Shown here one piece after another: positions 32,270 through 42,416 of a DNA stretch of 64,000 bases. Positions within the stretch are counted from its first letter, which is position 1, and every line of letters starts with the position of its first letter. Source of the DNA: Limosilactobacillus caviae. GTDB taxonomy: Bacteria > Bacillota > Bacilli > Lactobacillales > Lactobacillaceae. Location: assembly GCF_014635905.1 (NCBI RefSeq), contig NZ_BMDS01000001.1, forward strand, positions 372,001 through 436,000, written 5' to 3'. The notes beneath the pieces are model-generated. The model was not told the DNA's origin, searched no databases, and saw only the letters and a program-made list of their open reading frames with translations. The position numbers were made by a program, and so were the translations under genes.

Positions 32270-33721
32270 ATGAAGTTAATGGAAAAGTTTGCTGATCAGG
32301 TAATCGCCAGTGGAACGTATGAACCGCTTGATCGAATTTATATTTTAAATAAGATTCGCGGATTCGTGGGTGATGAAGATGTTGAAGCAAAAGACGATGA
32401 ACCGGTTGTTAGCCAATTAGTTGATTTAGCCGTTAAGCGTGGCAAGATTGATGATGGTCAGACTGCTAGAGAGATTTTAAATGATCAATTATACGATTTG
32501 ATGACACCAACGCCATCAGCAGTTAATCATAAATTCTGGGAAAAGTATCAACAGTCACCGGCAACAGCGACTGACTGGTTCTATAATCTTTGTACCAGTA
32601 ACGACTATGTTAAGGTGGCAGCAATCAAGAAAAATGTTGTTTTTGACAAGCCAACTAAATATGGAAATCTTGAAATTACGATCAACCTCTCAAAACCAGA
32701 AAAAGATCCTAAAGCAATTGCCGCCGCTGCTCATGATACAGCTAAAAAATATCCGCAATGTGCTCTTTGTATGGAAAATGAAGGTTATAAAGGACGACTT
32801 GGTCAAGCCGCACGGAGCAACCACCGGATTATTCGGATGACAATTGGCGGTCAGCAATGGGGATTCCAATATTCACCATATGCTTATTTCCATAAACACT
32901 GTATTTTTCTTGATAGTAAGCATGAACCGATGAAAATTAATCGGCAAACTTTAATTAACTTGGTTGAAATCGAGAAACAGCTCCCTGCTTACTTTGTCGG
33001 TAGTAATGCTGACTTACCAATTGTCGGTGGGTCAATGCTTGCTCATGAACATTATCAAGGTGGTAAGCATGTCTTTCCAATGATGAAGGCTTCAATCAAA
33101 GAGAAACTAGCATTTGATGATTATCCAGCCGTTGAAGCCGGAATCGTAAATTGGCCAATGAGTGATATTCGGCTAACAAGTACAAATACGGAGCAATTAA
33201 TTGATCTTGGAACGCATATTATCAATGTTTGGGATCATTATAGTGATGAAAGTCTTGATATTAAAGCGTTTGATGGTCAAACACGCCACCATACAGTTAC
33301 GCCAATCATGCACCGTGAAGATGATAAGTTTATTCTTGACTTAGTGCTGCGTGACAACAATACTAGTGATAAGTATCCGCTAGGCATCTTCCACCCACAC
33401 GAAAAGCTATGGCACATTAAGAAGGAAAATATTGGTTTGATTGAAGTGATGGGTCGAGCAATTCTTCCGGCACGGCTTAAGAATGAATTAAATGAAGTTA
33501 AGAAGTTCTGGCTCGGTGCTGAAAATAAGATTGCTGATAGTCACCTTCCGTGGGCTAAGGAAGTTCAATCAAAGGTAAAGATTACCGAAGACAATGTTGA
33601 TGAGGTAATGGAACAGGAAATTGCCAATATATTTGCTAATGTTTTAGAGAATGCCGGTGTATTTAAAGACGATGCAAGCGGAAAAGAAGGTTGGCAACGG
33701 TTCGTTGATGTCTTAAAATAG
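32270..33721 (+). CDS. galT: UTP/UDP-glucose-hexose-1-phosphate uridylyltransferase, GalT type 2
   Basis: A 483-residue enzyme that swaps galactose 1-phosphate and UDP-glucose. It belongs to the longer Firmicutes GalT class (about 490 residues), unrelated in layout to the 350-residue E. coli form apart from the core. Marks are CALCMENEGYKGRLGQAARSNHRIIR with the paired cysteines, and GGSMLAHEHYQGGKHVFPM, which has the HxH-like nucleophile segment. GGGGGA precedes the ATG. It follows galK after 26 bases. The epimerase GalE and mutarotase GalM are not in this window. Confidence 0.95.
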   Translation: MKLMEKFADQVIASGTYEPLDRIYILNKIRGFVGDEDVEAKDDEPVVSQLVDLAVKRGKIDDGQTAREILNDQLYDLMTPTPSAVNHKFWEKYQQSPATATDWFYNLCTSNDYVKVAAIKKNVVFDKPTKYGNLEITINLSKPEKDPKAIAAAAHDTAKKYPQCALCMENEGYKGRLGQAARSNHRIIRMTIGGQQWGFQYSPYAYFHKHCIFLDSKHEPMKINRQTLINLVEIEKQLPAYFVGSNADLPIVGGSMLAHEHYQGGKHVFPMMKASIKEKLAFDDYPAVEAGIVNWPMSDIRLTSTNTEQLIDLGTHIINVWDHYSDESLDIKAFDGQTRHHTVTPIMHREDDKFILDLVLRDNNTSDKYPLGIFHPHEKLWHIKKENIGLIEVMGRAILPARLKNELNEVKKFWLGAENKIADSHLPWAKEVQSKVKITEDNVDEVMEQEIANIFANVLENAGVFKDDASGKEGWQRFVDVLK

Positions 33722-33750
33722 TTTTAACCTAAAAGAGAAAGGGGCACTGA

Positions 33751-34749
<999 letters not shown>

Positions 34750-34756
34750 ATCTGCT

Positions 34757-34804
34757 AAAAAAGCAAGGTAACCGGGAATCTCTTCTCAGTCGCCTTGCTT
34801 TTTT
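34757..34804. terminator. Bidirectional terminator after galR
   Basis: AAAAAAGCAAGG (34757-34768) pairs with CCTTGCTTTTTT (34793-34804). The arms are perfect, with a 24-base loop. It serves galR and the convergent dedA gene. Confidence 0.85.
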
Positions 34805-35415
34805 CATTTCTTAATTCTTTTTTGATACCACCGATATGCAAAGTAAAGACAAATAACTGCCATTATACCAATAGCAATCGTAGTATATTCGTTGAAAATG
34901 ATTACGATTTTATTCCAGGATTGGCCGACCCATGCCCCGAGGACGACAAGGATTGTATTCCAGAGGGCACTTCCAATAACGGTTAAGACGCAAAATTTTC
35001 CTAATGAGGTTTGGGCAATCCCAGCAGGAATCGAAATTAAGCTTCGGATAACGGGGATGCATCGCCCGTAAAAAATACCACTGGTGCCGTGATTATTAAA
35101 CCAATTAACTGCTTTTTGCGCATCGTCATGATGAAAGCCGAGCGTCTTAAATAACCGATGATCGAGAAGCCGTGTAAGTCGTGCAACTGTTAATTGGCGA
35201 CCGACTGCATATAGAATTAGCGCACCAATCAATGAGCCAATGGTTGCAGCGCTAATCACGCCAATAATCGACAAGGTCGTCGTAGTAGTCATAAATCCGC
35301 TCATTGTGAGAATAATTTCGGATGGTAGCGGAGGGAAAACATTTTCGAGGGCAATTAATAAGGCAATTGCTATGTACCCAAATTGATTAATAAAGTCCGT
35401 TATCCAAGCATTCAT
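34804..35415 (-). CDS. DedA-family membrane protein
   Basis: A 203-residue protein of the DedA/SNARE-associated family with about five membrane segments and reentrant loops. The N-terminal NVFPPLPSEIILTMSGF is the family signature with the E and D-like acidic residue in the first loop. The middle FYGRCIPVIRSLISIPAGIAQTSLGKF motif is also conserved. Recent work links DedA proteins to flipping of undecaprenyl phosphate or phosphatidylethanolamine across the membrane. It stands alone, converging with galR, with CAGGAG 6 bases before the ATG. Its role here is inferred from the family. Confidence 0.92.
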   Translation of the reverse strand: MNAWITDFINQFGYIAIALLIALENVFPPLPSEIILTMSGFMTTTTTLSIIGVISAATIGSLIGALILYAVGRQLTVARLTRLLDHRLFKTLGFHHDDAQKAVNWFNNHGTSGIFYGRCIPVIRSLISIPAGIAQTSLGKFCVLTVIGSALWNTILVVLGAWVGQSWNKIVIIFNEYTTIAIGIMAVICLYFAYRWYQKRIKK

Positions 35416-35599
35416 AAATTACTCCTGTTCAATTAATAGTCTTTAATAACGATATCATATTAGCAAAACTTTCAGGGAAGATTAATCCTTTCTTTAGTTA
35501 AAATTACGAATTATTAATGATCCTTTATAGCTTTGAAGTGAATGAAACATTAGGGATAGTTCTAAAGTGTTCGGTTTTAATTGAATAAAATCTTAAAAT

Positions 35600-35632
35600 T
35601 TGCTAAAATCTTGCTAAAAATGTGCTAAAGTA
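35600..35632 (+). repeat. Three 11-bp direct repeats in front of the symporter gene
   Basis: TTGCTAAAATC, TTGCTAAAAAT and GTGCTAAAGTA follow each other with an 11-base period, all sharing GCTAAA. They run directly into TATAAT (35631-35636). The period is close to a DNA helical turn, so they could be activator half sites on one face. Confidence 0.55.
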
Positions 35633-35664
35633 TAATAAGACTACATAAGGGAGATTGATGTAAA

Positions 35665-36969
35665 GTGAAGCGATATCGTTTCGGGCGCCTTAGTATGGGC
35701 TGGCAGATTATGATCGGGCTAGTCCTTGGTATTATTTGTGGATTAATTTTCTATCAAAATAAGGGTGCCATCACTGTTATGCAGAGCTTAGGAACAATCT
35801 TTATCCGGCTGATTCAGATGATCGTAATGCCAATCGTTGTTTCTTGCTTGACTGTTGGAATTGCTAATATTGGTGATATTAGAAAGTTAGGACGGATTGG
35901 TGGAAAGACTCTAATTTATTTTGAGGTTTTGACGACCATTGCGTTAATCTTAGGGATAGTAATGGCTAATGTTACGCATCCTGGATCATTCATTGATATT
36001 CATAAACTTCATGCGACTGATATTTCACAATACATGTCAACTGCAAAGTCAGCTGAACACAATAGTGGATTTTGGCCATTGATTTTGTCGATTATTCCAA
36101 CGAATATTTTTAAAGCAATGTCAGATGGGGATATGATGCCTGTTATCTTATTCTCTGTTCTTTTTGGACTTGGTATTGCAGCTGTTGGTGAAAAGGCTAA
36201 AATTCTGATTGACGTATTAAATGGTGTTTCAGAAGTTATGTTCAAGGTTACTAATTGGGTAATGAAGTTTGCACCAATTGGGGTCTTTGGATTGATTGGA
36301 ATGACAATTGCTGAAATGGGAATCAGTGCATTACTGCCATTGGGATTATTTATTCTGATTGCATACGTGACGATGCTTATTTTTATTGTTGTTGTTCTAG
36401 GAATTACCGCCCATATATTCCATTTACGTTATTGGAAGACGATGCGAGCTATTCTTGATGAGATTGTATTAGCATTTACAACTGCTAGTTCTGAGGTTAC
36501 GTTGCCACGATTGATGAGAAAGACTCATGAGATGGGCGTAAGCAAGGGAATTACCGCCTTTGTTATCCCAACCGGTTATACCTTTAACCTTGATGGATCT
36601 GCTATTTATCAATCATTAGCTGCAATCTTCTTAGCACAGGCTTATGGTCTCCATCTTAGTCTTGCTCATCAGATTACCTTATTAATTGTATTGATGATTA
36701 CAAGTAAGGGAATGGCTGGTGTACCAGGAGCCTCGTTTGTTGTCCTTCTTGCTAGTGTATCAACGATTGGTGTTCCAATGGCGGGATTAACTTTTATCGC
36801 CGGAATCGATCGGTTTGTTGATATGGGACGGACTGCCGTTAATGTGGTTGGTAATTCAATTGCTACACTTGTTATTGGTGAATCAGAAGGTGCGCTTGAC
36901 CGTGAAAAGTATAATGCGTACTTAGATAATTACGGAAAAGAGACCTCTACAAAGACCGAAACTAAATAA
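35665..36969 (+). CDS. Dicarboxylate/amino acid:cation symporter (DAACS, GltP type)
   Basis: A 434-residue membrane protein of the Glt/GltP/DctA family with eight helices and two reentrant hairpins. It imports glutamate, aspartate or a C4-dicarboxylate with protons or sodium. The first hairpin is TTASSEVTLPRLMRK, the substrate helix IPTGYTFNLDGSAIYQSLAAIFLAQ, and the second hairpin GVPGASFVVL. The start is GTG at 35665, with AAGGGAG 11 bases upstream; an ATG at 35658 leads to an early stop. TATAAT at 35631-35636 is the likely -10 box. The substrate, glutamate or malate type, is not settled by these motifs. Confidence 0.92.
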   Translation: MKRYRFGRLSMGWQIMIGLVLGIICGLIFYQNKGAITVMQSLGTIFIRLIQMIVMPIVVSCLTVGIANIGDIRKLGRIGGKTLIYFEVLTTIALILGIVMANVTHPGSFIDIHKLHATDISQYMSTAKSAEHNSGFWPLILSIIPTNIFKAMSDGDMMPVILFSVLFGLGIAAVGEKAKILIDVLNGVSEVMFKVTNWVMKFAPIGVFGLIGMTIAEMGISALLPLGLFILIAYVTMLIFIVVVLGITAHIFHLRYWKTMRAILDEIVLAFTTASSEVTLPRLMRKTHEMGVSKGITAFVIPTGYTFNLDGSAIYQSLAAIFLAQAYGLHLSLAHQITLLIVLMITSKGMAGVPGASFVVLLASVSTIGVPMAGLTFIAGIDRFVDMGRTAVNVVGNSIATLVIGESEGALDREKYNAYLDNYGKETSTKTETK

Positions 36970-36979
36970 AACTCAAAAA

Positions 36980-37012
36980 CGAGGTGAAGAAAAATTCTTC
37001 GACCTCGCTTTT
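36980..37012. terminator. Bidirectional terminator
   Basis: CGAGGTGAAGAA (36980-36991) pairs with TTCTTCGACCTCG (36995-37007) with a single bulged G. A and T runs flank both sides, serving the symporter gene and the convergent Lrp gene. Confidence 0.85.
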
Positions 37013-37017
37013 TTATG

Positions 37018-37497
37018 CTACTTTTGTTCATTTTGTTCTTCTGGTAGATTATTTTGCGACGATGCTAACCTAACACCACGATGTTCGACACTAGTGCTAA
37101 AGACAATTTGTGTACTAGTCTTACCAAATCGTTGTTGAATAGTATTGATAAAATCGTCTAAATCAGTAGTTGAGGGAAAGACAACCTCCATTATTTCAGA
37201 ATAATCACCGGTTACACAATTACATTCAATTACATTCGGAATTTGTTGAATGTACGGATAAAACTCCTGCTTTTGTCGTGGTTCAAGTTGAACTTGAATG
37301 AAAGCTTTAACATGAAAATCGATTTTTTCCATGTTTACACTTGTATGATAACCAGTGATAATTCCGCTTTTTTCTAATTTATTAATTCGCGCTGCAATTG
37401 CTGGGGATGAAATAAAACATTCTTTGGAGAGCTCTTTCAAAGAAGCGCGGGCATTTTTTTGAAGAAGATTAATAATCTTTCGGTCGATCTTGTCCAT
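37018..37497 (-). CDS. Lrp/AsnC-family transcriptional regulator
   Basis: A 159-residue regulator. Residues 1-60 are the winged helix (MDKIDRKIINLLQKNARASLKELSKECFISSPAIAARINKLEKSGIITGY with the classic AsnC start), and residues 70-145 the RAM ligand-binding domain (CNCVTGDYSEIMEVVFPSTTDLDDFI). It typically senses an amino acid and forms octamers. It converges with the symporter gene and diverges from a universal stress gene, with an AT-rich region of about 200 bases that could hold its sites. The amino acid and the targets are unknown. The neighbouring amino-acid-type symporter is a reasonable but unproven target. Confidence 0.92.
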   Translation of the reverse strand: MDKIDRKIINLLQKNARASLKELSKECFISSPAIAARINKLEKSGIITGYHTSVNMEKIDFHVKAFIQVQLEPRQKQEFYPYIQQIPNVIECNCVTGDYSEIMEVVFPSTTDLDDFINTIQQRFGKTSTQIVFSTSVEHRGVRLASSQNNLPEEQNEQK

Positions 37498-37711
37498 TTA
37501 GTACGGCCTCACTTTCAAAAATTAAAGATATATTTGATATACTAAGGGTACTCTAATTAAAGATTAATGTATAGTATAAATTTTATAAAATAATAAATTA
37601 ATTAAAATTTGTTTGAAGCATGATTATTTCAGTTTCTATTACTTCCTTCCTCAAAAAAATGGTATAATTTAAGTAAATATATACTTGTTGTTTGAATGGA
37701 GGTTCAAACTT

Positions 37712-38176
37712 ATGGATCAAGAATATCAAAACATCCTAGTTCCAGTTGATGGTTCTAAGGAATCAGAATATGCATTACACCGAGCTATCGCTATTGCCAA
37801 GCGAAACGGCGCTCATATAGATATCTTAAATGTTATTGATACACGAGCAATGGCTTATAATTTTGCTGGTATGTCAGATGGAAGTATTGCGTACCAATTG
37901 GTTGACAAATCAAAGCAATACCTTGATGAATTATTAAAGGATGCTAAGAATAAGGATGATTTTGATAACCTTGACATCCACATTCGTCTTGGTAATCCAA
38001 AGACTATCATTTCGTTTGACTTCCCTCGTGATCACCACAACGACATGATTATTATCGGTGCTAGTGGATTATCACGGATGCAACGGGCAGTGATGGGGTC
38101 AGTTACATCATACGTAAAGCGTAACGCACCCGTTGATGTTCTGGTTGTACGGACTGATGTAGATCAAGTTAAGTAA
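37712..38176 (+). CDS. Universal stress protein, UspA type
   Basis: A 154-residue universal stress protein. It has the N-terminal ILVPVDGSKESEYALHRAI and the ATP-binding pattern G-2X-G-9X-G(S/T) in IIGASGLSRMQRAVMGSVTSYV, so it belongs to the nucleotide-binding group. These small cytosolic dimers accumulate in stress and starvation. ATG 37712 has TGGAGG about 8 bases upstream; the frame back to 37685 has none. An extended -10 box TGGTATAAT lies at 37660-37668. It is monocistronic, followed by the hairpin at 38196-38230. Confidence 0.92.
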   Translation: MDQEYQNILVPVDGSKESEYALHRAIAIAKRNGAHIDILNVIDTRAMAYNFAGMSDGSIAYQLVDKSKQYLDELLKDAKNKDDFDNLDIHIRLGNPKTIISFDFPRDHHNDMIIIGASGLSRMQRAVMGSVTSYVKRNAPVDVLVVRTDVDQVK

Positions 38177-38195
38177 TTGTTTATATAAAAAGATT

Positions 38196-38230
38196 AGGGC
38201 TAATGGTATTAATTACTATTAGCTCTTTTC
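38196..38230 (+). terminator. Intrinsic terminator after the stress-protein gene
   Basis: AGGGCTAAT (38196-38204) pairs with ATTAGCTCT (38218-38226), with one G-T pair and a 13-base loop, followed by TTTTC. Confidence 0.75.
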
Positions 38231-38329
38231 TTATATCTTGTTGCGGCTGACAACATTAGTGAGCACCCATGAAAACCCAATAATTGTAGTTTACGATTGT
38301 GCCTTAGAATAGAATGTATGAAGAATAAT

Positions 38330-38371
38330 AAACGGGAGGAGCCACTCGAATTAGAGCAGTTCCTCCCGTTT
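38330..38371 (-). terminator. Intrinsic terminator after lacS
   Basis: AAACGGGAGGA (38330-38340) and TCCTCCCGTTT (38361-38371) form a perfect 11-bp stem. On the minus strand it is followed by ATTATTCTTC, a moderate T tract. Confidence 0.8.
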
Positions 38372-38390
38372 GACAGAGAAAGATATTTAA

Positions 38391-40337
38391 TTATTTTTTA
38401 GTGACTTCCATAACCACATCAGTAGTCGTCACTTTATCACCAGCGTCTTTCAAGAGCTTAATATCAAAGTCTTTACTGTTAGTGACAGTAACCATGACAG
38501 TATCATCAAGGCCAGCTTTCTTAATTGCTGGGTCCCAGAATTCCATTAGTTCTTGGCCTTTGTCAAAGTGTTGATCCTTATCAAAGTAACTAATAAATCC
38601 TGTACCACGAAGCTTAACAGTATCGATACCAACGTGGATAAGTAGCATAATACCATTATCAGATTCAATACCGATTGCGTGACGAGTAGAGAAGGTTGCT
38701 CGTACGGTTCCGCTAAATGGTGCGATAACCTTACCATCAGATGGTGTGATAGCAAACCCTTTACCCATGTTGCCAGAAGCAAAGGTCTCATCATTGACAT
38801 CCTTTAAGTCAACAAGGCTACCAGCTACAGGTGAAGTGATGTTAGTAACACCTGGTTGTGGAGTAGGGGTGGATTCACTAGCAGTGTTGTCAGTGTTATT
38901 AAATTGCTTACCCCAAGTTTGTTCTAGTTCAGCAACAATCTTAGCATGTGATTTTTCATCCAATTTAACTTTAAGAACAAAGATAATGATACCAACAATA
39001 ATTAAAGCGATTGGAATTAAGAACATGTAAATCTTAAATACATTTACACCATGTGCTGTGACAGTGGCAGCGGTAGCACCACCGGTCATACCAGCGGCAA
39101 CAGTAGCCATAACAACAACCCCGTTAGCAACAGCCCCACCAAATTTATCAAGTAATGGACGAATTGATAAGGTGAGTGATTCGTCACGGTGACCTAATTT
39201 AAGTTGACCATATTCAACTGAGTCGGTGATAGTCATAAGCACAACTAAGAAAATAATTGGTTGTGGGATAAAGAATAATTCAGCCCCAAGCAAAACTAAT
39301 GCTAATGACTTACCAGCAAAGGCAAAAATTAAGGCACCAAGGACTTCAATGGAGGCAGCGCCATAGAATAACTTGTGACGACCAATCTTTCCAGAGAAGA
39401 GCGGGAAGGCAAAAACAGAAATTACACCAACGATTGTGTTTAGACCACCAAGGATTGAGAAGGCCTTGGCGTCACCTAAAATATAAGTGAAGTAATAAAG
39501 TTCAAAACTATTTAACAAGGTTTGTCCAGTTGTGAAGAATAGGTAGGACATTGCTATAGCTAAAAGCTGGTCATTCTTGATTAGAATATGGAGAATGTCT
39601 TTAAGCTTAGTTTCTTCTTTATTTTCACGAAGTAATGATTTCTGTTCGTGAGTAAATAGCCCAACACCAATGGCAGTAATTGCTGAAATTGCAGCAACAA
39701 TTGCGGCAAAGATGAACCAACCACGGTCATCACCAGTACCACCATTTTGGTTTATCGAGAAGAATAGAACCATTGGCATGATAACAAATCCGATGATCTG
39801 CCCACCAATTGTTGAACCAACCCGGGCAAATGTTGCTATTTTATCACGTTCATGTGAATCAAAAGACATCGCTGGGACCATTGACCAGAAACCAACATCA
39901 TTAAAGGAGTAGAACACATCCATAATGATATAAATAATAGCAAATACAACTAAGTATAGAATAGGATTGCTTGTGTTCAATCCTCCTAGTGGTGTGAATA
40001 AGGCTGCAAGTAAAATGGCTGAAATAATACCACCGCCAACAACCCATGGTTTAAATTTACCCCATTTAGTGTTAGTTCGATCAATTGCGTTTCCGATTAA
40101 CGGATCAATTAATAATTCAACGATCCGTAAAGTCATGATAATACCACCGACATAAGCAACCATTCGATTATCGAAGGCTTTATCATTAGTGGTAAATAAG
40201 TGACCGGTAACATACATCATAAAGTAGGTAGAAAGTAGTGCAAAGAAAGCATCATGTCCGAATGCACCTAAAGAATAGGCAAGGCGAGAGCGGACAACGT
40301 GTGGATCTTTTTTTGCAGTATCAATTTTCGTATCCAT
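38391..40337 (-). CDS. lacS: Galactoside permease of the GPH family with C-terminal EIIA domain
   Basis: A 648-residue protein. Residues 1-470 are a twelve-helix glycoside-pentoside-hexuronide:cation symporter (NAIDRTNTKWGKFKPWVVGG, then YSFNDVGFWSMVPAMS). Residues 500-640 are a glucose-type EIIA domain with phospho-acceptor H568 in LLIHVGIDTV. This is the LacS/RafP design: lactose, raffinose or melibiose transport tuned by HPr phosphorylation. GGGGAG precedes the ATG. A strong cre site (40386-40399) and a palindrome like the galK operator (40420-40437) lie upstream. No beta- or alpha-galactosidase gene is in this window. The favoured sugar is inferred as a galactoside. Confidence 0.93.
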   Translation of the reverse strand: MDTKIDTAKKDPHVVRSRLAYSLGAFGHDAFFALLSTYFMMYVTGHLFTTNDKAFDNRMVAYVGGIIMTLRIVELLIDPLIGNAIDRTNTKWGKFKPWVVGGGIISAILLAALFTPLGGLNTSNPILYLVVFAIIYIIMDVFYSFNDVGFWSMVPAMSFDSHERDKIATFARVGSTIGGQIIGFVIMPMVLFFSINQNGGTGDDRGWFIFAAIVAAISAITAIGVGLFTHEQKSLLRENKEETKLKDILHILIKNDQLLAIAMSYLFFTTGQTLLNSFELYYFTYILGDAKAFSILGGLNTIVGVISVFAFPLFSGKIGRHKLFYGAASIEVLGALIFAFAGKSLALVLLGAELFFIPQPIIFLVVLMTITDSVEYGQLKLGHRDESLTLSIRPLLDKFGGAVANGVVVMATVAAGMTGGATAATVTAHGVNVFKIYMFLIPIALIIVGIIIFVLKVKLDEKSHAKIVAELEQTWGKQFNNTDNTASESTPTPQPGVTNITSPVAGSLVDLKDVNDETFASGNMGKGFAITPSDGKVIAPFSGTVRATFSTRHAIGIESDNGIMLLIHVGIDTVKLRGTGFISYFDKDQHFDKGQELMEFWDPAIKKAGLDDTVMVTVTNSKDFDIKLLKDAGDKVTTTDVVMEVTKK

Positions 40338-40385
40338 GTTAACTCCCCTTTTCTACAACAACATAAAATATCTTACAGCCATAAT

Positions 40386-40399
40386 AGTAAGCGTTTTCA
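40386..40399 (-). promoter_or_regulatory. CcpA-type cre site upstream of lacS
   Basis: On the minus strand this reads TGAAAACGCTTACT and matches 13 of 14 positions of TGWAANCGNTNWCA. It lies 49 bases upstream of the lacS start, near the promoter, and predicts glucose repression. Confidence 0.7.
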
Positions 40400-40419
40400 C
40401 AGGAAAAGTCAATGTAATT

Positions 40420-40437
40420 TTAGTAAAGTTTTACGAA
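40420..40437. promoter_or_regulatory. Galactose repressor operator upstream of lacS
   Basis: TTAGTAAAGTTTTACGAA matches the galK operator (TTAGTAAAAGTTTACTAA) in both arms except for one base in the right arm and the centre. It is 83 bases upstream of the lacS start, which suggests a common repressor. Confidence 0.65.
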
Positions 40438-40460
40438 AAAGAGGGTTAATATGAAAAAAA

Positions 40461-40727
40461 TTATTCTTTAAAGGCCAATTGCATTACCTGTGCCTGCGAA
40501 AATTTTAACTTGTTAGCGCTTAAATTAATATATTTATTTATGATTCGCGGATCAGCATGAATATCGTTTGCTAAGAAGTCATGAATAGTAGTAACACTTT
40601 CACCAGCAAGACGTAGATGGAGGATTGTCATTGTGACTGCTAATTGTTCTACTTTAGCGGCAGAAAGGGTAGCAGGGGCCGTTTCAACAACACCTTGATA
40701 ATAACCGTTCATAAATACTTTATTCAT
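40461..40727 (-). CDS. Hypothetical protein, 88 aa
   Basis: The start at 40727 has GGGAGATG upstream with 5 bases spacing. The product is a small helix-rich protein with a possible coiled part and the segment TIHDFLANDIHADPRIINKYINLSANKL, resembling a compact helical bundle. I do not recognise its family. It ends 20 bases before the gal-type operator of lacS and lies between gnd and lacS on the same strand; the gnd terminator hairpin (40792-40817) separates it from gnd. Its promoter is not evident. Function is unknown. Confidence 0.65.
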   Translation of the reverse strand: MNKVFMNGYYQGVVETAPATLSAAKVEQLAVTMTILHLRLAGESVTTIHDFLANDIHADPRIINKYINLSANKLKFSQAQVMQLAFKE

Positions 40728-40791
40728 AAAATCATCTCCCATTTAATCAAAACACTATTTAGGCTGCTTGTTAAGAAATTTAAAACTAAAA

Positions 40792-40817
40792 AACGACCGA
40801 GATTTCTCTCAGTCGTT
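40792..40817 (-). terminator. Intrinsic terminator after gnd
   Basis: AACGAC and GAGA (40792-40801) pair with TCTC and GTCGTT (40806-40817) around a single mismatch. On the minus strand it is followed by a T-rich stretch. Confidence 0.7.
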
Positions 40818-40835
40818 AAATCAAAAATTATTTGA

Positions 40836-42272
40836 TTATTGTTCTTCGTACCAGCTGTAGTGGAAGTTACCAGGACGGTCTGTACGTTCGTAAGTGTGAG
40901 CACCGAAGTAGTCACGTTGAGCTTGAAGCAAGTTAGCAGGAAGCACTTCTGAACGGTATGAGTCGTAGTAACTAATAGCAGCACTAAGTGAAGGAACAGG
41001 AATACCAGCCTTAACAGCAAGGGCAACAACGTCACGAATAGCCTTTTGGTACTTCTTAGCAATGTCCTTGAAGTAGTCATCAAGGAGTAAGTTCTTCAAG
41101 TCTGGGTTCTTAGTGAAGGCATCAGTGATGTTTTGTAAGAATTGTGCACGAATAATGCATCCTGCACGCCAGATTTGTGCTAATTCGCCATACTTAAGGT
41201 TCCAGTCGTAACGTTCTGAGTCAATACGCATTTGTTCAAATCCTTGTGCGTAACTCATAAGCTTACCGAAGTAAAGTGCTTGACGTACTTTTTCGATTAA
41301 TTCTTCCTTGTTGTCGATTGAAACAGCTTCAGTGTCAACTGGTAATTCCTTGCTTGCTTGAACACGTTCGTCCTTCATCATTGAGATGTAACGTGCGTAA
41401 ACAGCTTCAGTAATAACTGATTGAGGAGCACCATCATCAAGGGCAGTCATTGAACTCCACTTACCAGTACCCTTGTTAGCACCACGGTCAAGGATCATAT
41501 CAACGATAGGCTTGCTCTTGTCGTCACCAAGGTCATCCTTACGAGTAAGGATATCAGCAGTAATGTCAACAAGGTAGCTGCTTAATTCACCCTTGTTCCA
41601 TTCAGCAAAGGTCTTAGCAATGTCGTCAACAGGCATCTTTAATACGTTACGCATGATGTTGTAACTTTCGTCGATTAATTCTTCATCACCGTATTCGATA
41701 CCGTTGTGAACCATCTTAACGTAGTGACCAGCACCGTTTGGTCCGATGTAGGCAACACATGGCTTGCCGTCTTCTTCAGCCTTAGCAGCAATCTTAGTAA
41801 GGATTGGAGCAACTAAGTCGTAAGCTTCCTTTTGACCACCAGGCATAAGTGATGGACCGTGAAGGGCACCTAATTCACCACCGGAAACACCCATTCCGAT
41901 AAAGTTAATACCAGACTTGTCTAACTTGGCGTTACGAGCCATGGTATCGTGGAAGTTGGTGTTACCACCATCGATTAGAACATCACCCTTGTCAAGCAAT
42001 GGTAATAATTCGTCGATAAGAGCATCAGTTGGCTTACCAGCCTTAACCATCATAAGAATCCGACGAGGCTTTTCTAGTGAGTCAACGAATTCCTTAATAG
42101 TGTAGCTAGGTACTAACTTCTTGTCACTGTGGTCACGCATCATATCGTCAGTCCGGTTACGGTGACGGTTGTATACACCTACAGTAAAGCCACGGCTTTC
42201 GATGTTAAGTGCAAGGTTCTTACCCATAACAGCTAAACCAACAACACCAATTTGTGCTTTTTGATCAGACAT
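40836..42272 (-). CDS. gnd: 6-phosphogluconate dehydrogenase (decarboxylating)
   Basis: A 478-residue enzyme that oxidises 6-phosphogluconate to ribulose 5-phosphate with NADP or NAD. The Rossmann start is [15 protein letters not shown] (residues 8-22), the substrate loops are GGNTNFHDT and [21 protein letters not shown], the catalytic lysine sits in [20 protein letters not shown], and the C-terminus ends with [20 protein letters not shown]. The ATG at 42272 has GAGGAGAG upstream; a TTG start 18 bases earlier would overlap that site. It has its own promoter (42319-42346) despite following zwf. It feeds the phosphoketolase pathway. Confidence 0.96.
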   Translation of the reverse strand: MSDQKAQIGVVGLAVMGKNLALNIESRGFTVGVYNRHRNRTDDMMRDHSDKKLVPSYTIKEFVDSLEKPRRILMMVKAGKPTDALIDELLPLLDKGDVLIDGGNTNFHDTMARNAKLDKSGINFIGMGVSGGELGALHGPSLMPGGQKEAYDLVAPILTKIAAKAEEDGKPCVAYIGPNGAGHYVKMVHNGIEYGDEELIDESYNIMRNVLKMPVDDIAKTFAEWNKGELSSYLVDITADILTRKDDLGDDKSKPIVDMILDRGANKGTGKWSSMTALDDGAPQSVITEAVYARYISMMKDERVQASKELPVDTEAVSIDNKEELIEKVRQALYFGKLMSYAQGFEQMRIDSERYDWNLKYGELAQIWRAGCIIRAQFLQNITDAFTKNPDLKNLLLDDYFKDIAKKYQKAIRDVVALAVKAGIPVPSLSAAISYYDSYRSEVLPANLLQAQRDYFGAHTYERTDRPGNFHYSWYEEQ

Positions 42273-42318
42273 TAAAGTCACTCTCCTCAATACTTATGTA
42301 ATATATTTCACAACCTCG

Positions 42319-42346
42319 ATTATAACAAAATTTGGTGATAGTGCAA
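42319..42346 (-). promoter_or_regulatory. Promoter of gnd
   Basis: On the minus strand, TTGCAC (42346-42341), a 16-base spacer and TATAAT (42324-42319) form a strong sigma-A promoter directly in front of gnd. Confidence 0.85.
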
Positions 42347-42375
42347 ACGCTAAACATCAAATTTTATAAATAAAA

Positions 42376-42409
42376 AAGCAATTTACAGTAAAAATACTAT
42401 AAATTGCTT
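42376..42409 (-). terminator. Intrinsic terminator after zwf
   Basis: On the minus strand, AAGCAATTTA (42409-42400) pairs with TAAATTGCTT (42385-42376) and a T run follows. It separates zwf from gnd so the two are independent units. Confidence 0.8.
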
Positions 42410-42416
42410 GAAATGA

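Noticed and set aside
40724-41083. Open frame antisense or in another frame over the end of gnd
   Set aside because: Low-complexity Thr/Leu sequence produced by gnd codon use; no ribosome site.
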